Of a stretch of DNA of 64,000 nt, positions 10,134 to 16,347 are shown piece by piece. Below the pieces are notes generated by a model. It worked only from the letters and a program-made list of their open reading frames with translations, was not told the origin of the DNA and did no database searches. The DNA comes from Achromobacter anxifer (GTDB taxonomy: Bacteria > Pseudomonadota > Gammaproteobacteria > Burkholderiales > Burkholderiaceae_B). Numbering within the stretch: position 1 is the stretch's first letter; each line of letters begins with the position of its first letter. The DNA lies in contig NZ_CAHLAR010000008.1 of NCBI RefSeq assembly GCF_903652925.1, positions 1 to 64,000 of the forward strand, read 5' to 3'. The translations under genes were made by a program, and so were the position numbers.

Positions 10134-10217
10134 CAGGATGGCAAACGCAGGCCGACCGGGCCGGACTGGCCGCTGTGGACTGGCAGGAACGGATCGGCCC
10201 TGGCGCGCCGGCAGCCG

Positions 10218-11690
10218 CTAGCGCGCCGCGGCCAGATTGAACTGGAACACCGCCCCAGATCCCCCGCGGTCCACCAGCCTGATCTCGCTGTGATGCAGCT
10301 GCAGGATGCGCTGCACGATCACCAGCCCCAGCCCGCCCCCGCCGCCCGGGCCGCGGTTCAGGGCGCTGGCCCGCGTGAACAGGCCGGCGCGCAAGGCTTC
10401 GGGTATCCCCTCGCCGGTATCGCTGACCTGTACCTGCACCTGGTTCTGCGCGGCGTCCAGCCGCAGCTCGATATGGCCGCCGGGCGGGCTGTGGCGGATG
10501 GCATTGTCCAGCAGATTGGTCAGCACCCGTTCGATCAGTCCCAGGTCCGCGCGCACCGGCGGCAGCTCCCGCGGGATGTCGGTGGTCAACCGCTGCTGGC
10601 GCGCCTCCGCCGCCAATTCAAACTTCTGGATCACGTCCTGCACCAGTTCCGGCAGCGAAAAGGTCTCGGGCTCCAGCCGCACCAATCCGGATTCCAGCCG
10701 CGCCAGTTCGAACAGTTCCTGCGCCAGCCGGCCCACCTTGCGGCTTTGCGCCAGCGCGATGTCCAGGTAGCGGCGGCGCTCCCCGGCATCCAGCGTCTCG
10801 TCCTTCAGCCTCAGGGTTTCCAGATAGCCGTGCAGCGAAGTCAGCGGCGTGCGCAGGTCGTGCGAAATATTGGCGACCAGATCGCGCCGCTGCTGGTCCT
10901 GGCGCGTCAGTTCGCGCCACTGCTCCGAGATCCGCTTGCCCATCTGTACGAAGCTGCGTCGCAGGATCGCGATCTCGTCGCTGCTGCGGTCCGAGGCGTC
11001 GCCGGGACGCTCCAGCGCGGCCAGGGCCTGTCCGTCGTCTCCGTCGAAAGCTCGCACCGCCCGCGTCAGGCCGCGCAGCGGGCGGGTGATCAGCGCGAAC
11101 GCCGCCAGGCCCGCCACCAGGCCCAGCAGCGCGACCAGCGCGATGGACCACAGGGTCGTGCGCAGCACTGAGCTGCGCGACACCGCCATCGCCAGCGCGT
11201 CATGCGCCTGGCCTTGCAGCACCACGTAGACGTAGCCCTTTTCCTGCCCGCCCACGCGCACCGGCGCGGCGCTGAATACCTTCTGCGCGTCCAGGCTGCG
11301 CGGGTCGTCGCCCGTGATGGGCAGCATGCCGCCGGCCAGCAGGCGCTTGACCGGTCCCAGGTCCACGCGGTCGCGCTTGATCTGGCCCGCGGGCGCGGCG
11401 TCGCCCACGATGCGGCCGTCGTTGGACAGCAGATAGACCTCGACCGCGGGGTTCACGGCCATCAGCATGTCGAACAGCGAACGCACGGCGTCCGGCTTCC
11501 AGCCATTGGTGTCCATCAATTCGTTGGCGCCGGCGATGTGCTGCGCCAGCCCGCTGGACAGGCGCTGGACCACTTCCTGCTCGTAGCGGGAATTGGCGGC
11601 GATCTGCAGCCACGCCGACGCGCCGCAGCAGGCGAGCAACAGCAGCGCGAAAACGGCGGACAGCCGCTGGGTGAGCGTTAGCCGCTTCAT
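10218..11690 (-). CDS. Sensor histidine kinase of the methionine-repair locus
   Basis: A membrane kinase of 490 aa: TM1 about residues 10-30, periplasmic sensor about 31-176, TM2 about 178-202, HAMP about 203-255, dimerisation domain with phospho-accepting His277 in ANISHDLRTPLTSL, and an ATPase domain with N box LTNLLDNAIRHSPPGGH and G boxes DTGEGIP and GGGGLGLVIV. Start at 11690 is chosen because its ATG overlaps the response regulator stop by ATGA. The kinase/regulator pair is divergent from the cytochrome b561, molybdoenzyme and Msr operon, which makes that operon the likely target. The placement parallels HprRS next to msrPQ in E. coli; that the kinase senses oxidants is inference. Confidence 0.88.
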   Translation of the reverse strand: MKRLTLTQRLSAVFALLLLACCGASAWLQIAANSRYEQEVVQRLSSGLAQHIAGANELMDTNGWKPDAVRSLFDMLMAVNPAVEVYLLSNDGRIVGDAAPAGQIKRDRVDLGPVKRLLAGGMLPITGDDPRSLDAQKVFSAAPVRVGGQEKGYVYVVLQGQAHDALAMAVSRSSVLRTTLWSIALVALLGLVAGLAAFALITRPLRGLTRAVRAFDGDDGQALAALERPGDASDRSSDEIAILRRSFVQMGKRISEQWRELTRQDQQRRDLVANISHDLRTPLTSLHGYLETLRLKDETLDAGERRRYLDIALAQSRKVGRLAQELFELARLESGLVRLEPETFSLPELVQDVIQKFELAAEARQQRLTTDIPRELPPVRADLGLIERVLTNLLDNAIRHSPPGGHIELRLDAAQNQVQVQVSDTGEGIPEALRAGLFTRASALNRGPGGGGGLGLVIVQRILQLHHSEIRLVDRGGSGAVFQFNLAAAR

Positions 11691-12415
11691 GATGCGCCTC
11701 CCGCGCCGGCCGGTCCCGCGGCGAATTTGTAGCCCCGGCCCCATACCGTCAGGATGCGCTGCGGATTGGACGGATCCGCCTCGATCTTGGTGCGCAGCCG
11801 GTTGATATGGGTATTGACTGTGTGTTCATAGCCTTCGTGCTGGTAGCCCCAGACGTGGTTCAGCAGGTCCATGCGCGAGAACACCTTGTCGGGATTGCGC
11901 GCGAAGAAATGCAGCAGGTCGAACTCGCGCGGCGTCAGGTCCAGCCGCCGGTTGTCGACCTCGGCGGTGCGCGCCACCGGATCGATGGACAGGCCGTGCA
12001 GCGCCAGGCTGCCGGCGTCGATGCGGGCGTTGCGCTCCAGCGCCTCGCTGCGGCGCAGCAGCGCCCGCACCCGCGCCACCAGCTCCAGCATGGAGAACGG
12101 CTTGGCCAGGTAGTCGTCCGCGCCCAGTTCCAGGCCCAGGATGCGGTGCACCTCGCTGGAGCGCGCGCTGGTGATGATGATGGGCGTGTAGCGCGCCATG
12201 GCGCGCGCCCGCTTGCAGATCTCCAGGCCGTCGATGCCAGGCAGCATCAGGTCCAGCACCAGGGCATCCCAGCTGCCTTCCTCCAGCCGCCGCATGCCTT
12301 CGTTGCCGTCGGCGGCATGTTCGACCGCGTAGCCTTCGTCACGCAGGTGCAGGCGCAGCAGTTCAGCGATGTGGGCGTCGTCTTCGACGATAAGTACGCG
12401 ACGGGGCGTGTCCAT
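11687..12415 (-). CDS. OmpR-family response regulator
   Basis: The receiver domain carries VEDD near residue 10, the phospho-acceptor Asp55 in LVLDLMLPGIDG, and YLAKPF as the conserved Lys. The C-terminal OmpR winged helix ends in VNTHINRLRTKIE and VWGRGYKF. The ATG at 12415 opens on MDTPRRVLIVEDD, as in family members; an in-frame TTG at 12442 would add nine unusual residues and run into the promoter repeats. It is the first gene of the two-component operon and overlaps the kinase. Likely targets are its own promoter and the divergent methionine-protection operon. Confidence 0.9.
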   Translation of the reverse strand: MDTPRRVLIVEDDAHIAELLRLHLRDEGYAVEHAADGNEGMRRLEEGSWDALVLDLMLPGIDGLEICKRARAMARYTPIIITSARSSEVHRILGLELGADDYLAKPFSMLELVARVRALLRRSEALERNARIDAGSLALHGLSIDPVARTAEVDNRRLDLTPREFDLLHFFARNPDKVFSRMDLLNHVWGYQHEGYEHTVNTHINRLRTKIEADPSNPQRILTVWGRGYKFAAGPAGAGGAS

Positions 12416-12432
12416 GGGGGCAAGCGCTCTAA

Positions 12433-12458
12433 AAGGGGCCAATGCAAGGGGCCGATGC
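12433..12458. promoter_or_regulatory. Tandem 13-bp direct repeat in the divergent promoter region
   Basis: AAGGGGCCAATGC (12433-12445) is followed at once by AAGGGGCCGATGC (12446-12458), two 13-bp copies with one mismatch. They lie 18 bp upstream of the response regulator ATG, in the 163-bp region shared with the divergent operon. OmpR-type regulators bind adjacent direct repeats, so this is a candidate binding site. An AT-rich stretch, TTATCACATTTAATTTAAG around 12488, is the best candidate core promoter for the rightward operon. Confidence 0.45.
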
Positions 12459-12578
12459 GCCTATTGTCGCCAATCCGGGCGGCCGAGTTATCACATTTAA
12501 TTTAAGTTTGCGTGAGGACTTCGGTATGGCGCCGGGGGAAGAATGGCTCCAACGACAACAAGCCACCGGAGCCCTGCC

Positions 12579-13211
12579 ATGCTGGCCCCCCCTGCAAACC
12601 ACGATGCGCCCCTCGTCCCGGTGCCTGGCGCCCCCATCCATCCCGGCTGGCTGCGCATCATGCACTGGCTCAACGCCCTGGCCGTGGTCATCATGGTCAC
12701 CAGCGGCTGGCGCATCTATAACGCGTCCCCCCTGTTCGACTTCGTGTTCCCCCGGGAAATCACGCTGGGCGGCTGGCTGGGCGGCGCCCTGCAATGGCAC
12801 TTCGCCGGCATGTGGCTGCTGTTCTTCAACGGCGTCCTGTACCTGGCGATGAATCTCGCCACCGGCAGGCTGTGGCGCAAGTTCTTCCCCCTGAGCGTCC
12901 GCGGCGTGGCCGCCGACCTGGGCGCGGCGCTGCGCGGCAAGCTGGCCCACGCCGACCCGCGCCGCTACAACCAGGTGCAGCGCCTGGCCTATCTGTTCGT
13001 GATGCTCGACATCGCGGTGCTGGTGCTGTCCGGCCTGGTGCTGTGGAAGTCGGTGCAGTTCAGCCTGCTGCGCGAGCTGATGGGCGGCTACGAGACCGCG
13101 CGCCGCGTGCACTTCACCGCCATGGCCTTGCTCACGGCCTTCGTGGCGGTCCACCTGGTGATGGTCGCGCTGGTGCCGCGCAGCCTGATCGCCATGATCC
13201 GCGGCAAATGA
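12579..13211 (+). CDS. Cytochrome b561-type membrane subunit for the molybdoenzyme
   Basis: A four-helix di-heme b membrane protein that would pass electrons from quinol or the inner membrane to the next gene's periplasmic molybdoenzyme. Candidate heme histidines are in IMHWLNA, QWHFAGMW, RVHFTAMA and AVHLVMV, each in or at the edge of a hydrophobic helix. It resembles the thiosulfate-reductase/hydrogenase cytochrome b family rather than the MsrQ (YedZ) heme protein. The ATG at 12579 is preferred because CCGGAG lies seven bases upstream; an in-frame ATG at 12543 would add 12 residues. It is the first gene of the five-gene operon. Confidence 0.82.
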   Translation: MLAPPANHDAPLVPVPGAPIHPGWLRIMHWLNALAVVIMVTSGWRIYNASPLFDFVFPREITLGGWLGGALQWHFAGMWLLFFNGVLYLAMNLATGRLWRKFFPLSVRGVAADLGAALRGKLAHADPRRYNQVQRLAYLFVMLDIAVLVLSGLVLWKSVQFSLLRELMGGYETARRVHFTAMALLTAFVAVHLVMVALVPRSLIAMIRGK

Positions 13212-13221
13212 GGAGCCGTCC

Positions 13222-14013
13222 GTGAACCCGAAAAAGCGCCCCTCCCTGCCCGGCCTGGATGGCCCTGCCATCCTGAAGGAAGCCGGAAAGATCCTGGAAA
13301 AGCGGATCGAACAGCCTTCGCGCCGCGTCTTTCTGCGCAGCAGCCTGACCCTGGGCGGGCTGGCCATGCTGTCCGGCTGCTCGCTGTCGGACGATGAAAG
13401 CGTCGAAAAGGCGCTGACCGCGGTCTCGCGCTTGAACGACCGCGTGCAGGGCTGGATCTTCGATCCGAACAAGCTGGCGCCCACCTATCCCGAATCCATG
13501 ATGACGCGGCCCTTTCCCTTCAATGCCTACTACAGCATCGACGAGGTGCGGCACGTGGACGAGGAATCGTTCCGGCTGGAAGTGAGCGGCCTGGTCGCGG
13601 ACAAGCGCCGCTGGCGGCTCGATGAGCTGCGCGCCATGGCGCAGATCGACCAGGTCACGCGGCACATCTGCGTGGAAGGCTGGAGCGCCATCGGCAAATG
13701 GGGCGGTGTGCCGTTTTCCTCCTTCCTCAAGCGCGTGGGCGCCGACCTGAGCGCCAAGTACGTGGGCTTCAAGTGCGCGGACGACTACTACACCAGCATC
13801 GACATGCCCACCGCGCTGCATCCCCAGACCATCCTGGCGCTGACCTACGACGGCCAGACGCTGCCACCAGAGTACGGCTTCCCCATGAAGCTGCGCATGC
13901 CTACCAAGCTTGGCTACAAGAACCCCAAGCACATACAGGCAATTTTCGTCACCAACACCTACCCGGGCGGTTACTGGGAGGACCAGGGCTACAACTGGTT
14001 CGGCGGCAGCTAG
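13222..14013 (+). CDS. Tat-exported sulfite-oxidase-fold molybdoenzyme (MsrP/YedY-like)
   Basis: The protein has a long N-region, a Tat motif (SRRVFLRSS at about residue 33) and a hydrophobic stretch ending in LSGC, which could be a lipobox. The molybdopterin domain begins near residue 60; the Mo-ligating Cys150 lies in RHICVEGWSAIGKWGG, and GFPMKLRMPTKLGYKNPKH is the conserved SUOX-fold segment. The start is GTG with GAGGAG upstream. By analogy with MsrP/YedY1 it should reduce methionine sulfoxide in periplasmic proteins, drawing electrons from the upstream cytochrome b. Its gene neighbours (Met-repeat protein, MsrB, MsrA) support that role over sulfite oxidation. Confidence 0.85.
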   Translation: MNPKKRPSLPGLDGPAILKEAGKILEKRIEQPSRRVFLRSSLTLGGLAMLSGCSLSDDESVEKALTAVSRLNDRVQGWIFDPNKLAPTYPESMMTRPFPFNAYYSIDEVRHVDEESFRLEVSGLVADKRRWRLDELRAMAQIDQVTRHICVEGWSAIGKWGGVPFSSFLKRVGADLSAKYVGFKCADDYYTSIDMPTALHPQTILALTYDGQTLPPEYGFPMKLRMPTKLGYKNPKHIQAIFVTNTYPGGYWEDQGYNWFGGS

Positions 14014-14054
14014 GTGGAATCTTTCCCTACCCACACTCCTTGAAGGAACGCATC

Positions 14055-14399
14055 ATGAAGAAAATCGCTACCACCGCCGCGCTGTCCCTGTGCCTGGCCT
14101 TCGGCGCCGCCGCGGTCCACGCCGCCGACAACATGAGCAAGGACGCCATGGGCGGCGGCTCGATGTCGAAGGATTCGATGTCCAAGGATGGAATGTCCAA
14201 GGGCGGCATGTCGAAAGATGGCATGTCCAAGGACTCGATGTCCAAGGACGGCATGTCCAAGGATTCGATGTCGAAGGATTCCATGTCCAAGGAAGGCATG
14301 TCGAAGGACGGCATGTCGAAAGGCGGCATGTCGAAGGACGGCATGTCCAAGGATTCCATGTCCAAGGACGGCATGTCGAAAGACGGCATGAAGCAATAG
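14055..14399 (+). CDS. Secreted methionine-rich pentapeptide-repeat protein (MrpX-like)
   Basis: A 114-aa protein with a Sec signal peptide (MKKIATTAALSLCLAFGAAA, cleavage after VHA near residue 23). The mature part is almost wholly a period-five repeat MSKDG/MSKDS, with 18 Met in about 91 residues and no Cys or aromatic residues. Nothing suggests an enzyme fold; it should be extended and soluble in the periplasm. In Azospira suillum a Met-rich periplasmic peptide, MrpX, soaks up hypochlorite and is regenerated by a YedY-type reductase; the layout here is the same idea. AAGGAACG precedes the ATG at 14055. The link to MrpX is by composition and context, not by an alignment. Confidence 0.85.
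   Translation: MKKIATTAALSLCLAFGAAAVHAADNMSKDAMGGGSMSKDSMSKDGMSKGGMSKDGMSKDSMSKDGMSKDSMSKDSMSKEGMSKDGMSKGGMSKDGMSKDSMSKDGMSKDGMKQ
14133..14396 (+). repeat. Coding tandem repeat, 15-bp unit (Met-Ser-Lys-Asp/Gly-Ser/Gly)
   Basis: About 18 units of 15 bp, each near ATGTCSAARGAYKSS, are in phase with the gene. Third positions vary (TCC/TCG, GAT/GAC), which shows selection on the peptide rather than a very recent DNA expansion. The copy number may differ between strains through slippage. Confidence 0.9.
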
Positions 14400-14434
14400 C
14401 GCCCTCCCGGCCCGCCCCTGATCCGGAGCATGTC

Positions 14435-14935
14435 ATGAAACTAGACCGCAGGCATTTCCTGGGCCTGGGCAGCGCGGCGGCCATCGCCGCCGGCCTGGCC
14501 CCGGTCCTGGCCGCGCGCGGCGGCCCGGCGGCCGCCGCGCAGGCCTTTCCCTACACGCTGAGCGATGCGCAATGGCGCGAACGGCTGACCCGCGAGCAAT
14601 ACCAGGTGCTGCGCCGCGAAGCCACCGAACGGCCCTATTCCAGCCCGCTGGACAAGGAGTACCGCAAGGGTTCCTACGCCTGCGCCGGCTGCGCCCATCC
14701 GCTGTTCTCGTCGTCCACCAAGTTCGACAGCGGCACAGGCTGGCCCAGCTTCTGGCAGCCGCTGGACGGCGGCGTGGGCGAGACCACCGACCGCAGCTTC
14801 GGCATGACCCGCGTCGCCGTGCACTGCGCCAACTGCGGCGGCCATCTGGGCCACGTCTTCGATGACGGCCCGCGTCCGACCGGACTACGCTATTGCATGA
14901 ATGGCGTGGCCCTGGCGTTCACCCCCCAGGCCTGA
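14435..14935 (+). CDS. msrB: Exported methionine-R-sulfoxide reductase B
   Basis: The 166-aa product opens with a Tat-like signal (MKLDRRHFLGLGSAAAIAAG) and then a full MsrB domain. Zinc-site pairs CAGC and CANC, the core SGTGWPSFW and GGHLGHVFDDGP, and the catalytic Cys154 in LRYCMNGVAL are present. It reduces Met-R-sulfoxide in proteins. The export signal is notable since MsrB is usually cytosolic; it should act on the Met-repeat protein and other periplasmic targets. It sits 35 bp after the Met-repeat gene and 31 bp before msrA in the same operon. How a periplasmic MsrB gets electrons (a thioredoxin-like donor or the membrane subunit) is not shown in the window. Confidence 0.92.
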   Translation: MKLDRRHFLGLGSAAAIAAGLAPVLAARGGPAAAAQAFPYTLSDAQWRERLTREQYQVLRREATERPYSSPLDKEYRKGSYACAGCAHPLFSSSTKFDSGTGWPSFWQPLDGGVGETTDRSFGMTRVAVHCANCGGHLGHVFDDGPRPTGLRYCMNGVALAFTPQA

Positions 14936-14966
14936 CTACCGGCCGCCACTTCCATCAGGAGACATC

Positions 14967-15671
14967 ATGTCCGTCACCCGCCTGCCCCGCCAACTCTGCG
15001 CCGCGCTGGCAGCCGCCTGCGGCCTGCTGGGAGCCGCCACGGCCAGCGCCGCCGAATCCGCCGTCATCATCCCGCCCCCGGCGCTGGACCCGCCCGCGGC
15101 CGCCGCGCCGCAAAAAGCCGTCATCGCCGGCGGCTGCTTCTGGGGCGTGCAGGCCGTGTTCCAGCACGTCAAGGGCGTGAGCTCGGCCGTTTCCGGCTAC
15201 GCCGGCGGCCAGGCGGCCACCGCCAACTACGACACGGTCAGCGGCGGCCGCAGCGGCCACGCCGAAGCGGTCGAGATCACCTACGATCCCGCCCAGGTCA
15301 GCTACGGCCAATTGCTGCAGATCTATTTCTCGGTGGCCCATGACCCGACCCAGCTCAACCGCCAGGGGCCGGATACCGGCCCGCAATACCGTTCGGCGGT
15401 GTTCCCGTCCGACGACAGCCAACGCAAGGTCGCCGAGGCCTACATCGCGCAGCTGAACAAGGCCGGCGTCTATCCCAAGGCGCTCGCCACCACGATCGAA
15501 CCGCTGAAGGCCTTCTACCCGGCCGAGGACTACCACCAGGACTACCTGGTGCGCCATCCGTACAGCATGTACATCATGGTGAACGACGTGCCCAAGGTCG
15601 AAAACCTGGCGAAGACGTTTCCGCAGCGGTATCGGGATCAGCCGGTGCTGGTGATGAAAGCGGAGAAGTGA
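14967..15671 (+). CDS. msrA: Exported methionine-S-sulfoxide reductase A
   Basis: A 234-aa MsrA with an N-terminal Sec signal (to about residue 28) and a Pro/Ala-rich linker. The catalytic Cys is in AGGCFWGVQAVF near residue 57; YAGG, GHAEAVEITYDP and HDPTQLNRQGPDTGPQYRS are the family motifs. CAGGAGA lies just before the ATG. It handles the S-epimer of Met sulfoxide, so with MsrB the operon covers both epimers in the periplasm. It is the last gene of the methionine-protection operon. Confidence 0.93.
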   Translation: MSVTRLPRQLCAALAAACGLLGAATASAAESAVIIPPPALDPPAAAAPQKAVIAGGCFWGVQAVFQHVKGVSSAVSGYAGGQAATANYDTVSGGRSGHAEAVEITYDPAQVSYGQLLQIYFSVAHDPTQLNRQGPDTGPQYRSAVFPSDDSQRKVAEAYIAQLNKAGVYPKALATTIEPLKAFYPAEDYHQDYLVRHPYSMYIMVNDVPKVENLAKTFPQRYRDQPVLVMKAEK

Positions 15672-15804
15672 GGCTACGTCCGACAATGCAACCGCGGCAG
15701 CCGCGCACCGGGCGTGCCAAAAAGTGCCCGGCGGCGCCACCGGCCGCGGCGCCGGGCGGTATCATGCAGGCCTGCGGACAAGCAAAACCAGGAGAAATAC
15801 AGCA

Positions 15805-16305
15805 GTGAACGACGCCCTCGTACCGGACATTGACGCCGCCGACGCCCCCAAGGAACAGCAACCCACGCTATGGCGCGACGACGGCTGGACCGCCCGGATC
15901 ATCAAGAACGAGGACGACGACGGCTGGGCCGTGGAAATGACCATGGACGGCGAGGCCGAACCGGCGCTGGTCGGCCCATGGACCATGGGCCGCGACAAGA
16001 AGAACCCCAAGCCGCTCGACTCCCCGGCGTTCATCACCCTGGTCAAGACCGCCCGGGAAGTGCTGCGCCGCCACGAACAGCAATTGCATGCCACGCTGCA
16101 CAAGAGCGTCAGGATCGACAGCGCCGCCGGCCGCCTGACCGTCAAGCTGGATATCGTTCCCGATGAAGACGAGCCGTATGCCGTGCTGAGCGCCTACGAC
16201 GAATCCGGCGAACAGCTGGCCCAGACCCATGTCGCGCCCACGTACAAGCTGAACGTGCAACGCGCATCGGAGTGGGCCAGCGGCGGTTTCGGCAAGCACG
16301 GCTGA
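15805..16305 (+). CDS. Conserved hypothetical protein, acidic, 166 aa
   Basis: The GTG at 15805 is chosen because AGGAGA lies nine bases upstream. The product is soluble, acidic and without a signal peptide or membrane helix; it has two halves, an N-terminal WRDDGWTARIIKNEDDDGWAV segment and a C-terminal KLDIVPDEDEPYAVLSAYDE beta-rich segment. I do not recognise a family with a known function. It lies 133 bp after msrA and is separated from it by a GC-rich hairpin (CCGGGC and GCCCGG near 15707-15730), so it is probably its own transcription unit. Confidence 0.7.
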   Translation: MNDALVPDIDAADAPKEQQPTLWRDDGWTARIIKNEDDDGWAVEMTMDGEAEPALVGPWTMGRDKKNPKPLDSPAFITLVKTAREVLRRHEQQLHATLHKSVRIDSAAGRLTVKLDIVPDEDEPYAVLSAYDESGEQLAQTHVAPTYKLNVQRASEWASGGFGKHG

Positions 16306-16347
16306 CAGGCCGCCGGCTCAAGTCGGCCTGCATCCCGCCTCAGCGCA

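Noticed and set aside
14010-14396. Antisense His-rich repeat frame across the Met-repeat gene
   Set aside because: It is only the complement of the MSKD codons and has no signal peptide or ribosome site; the sense frame has both.
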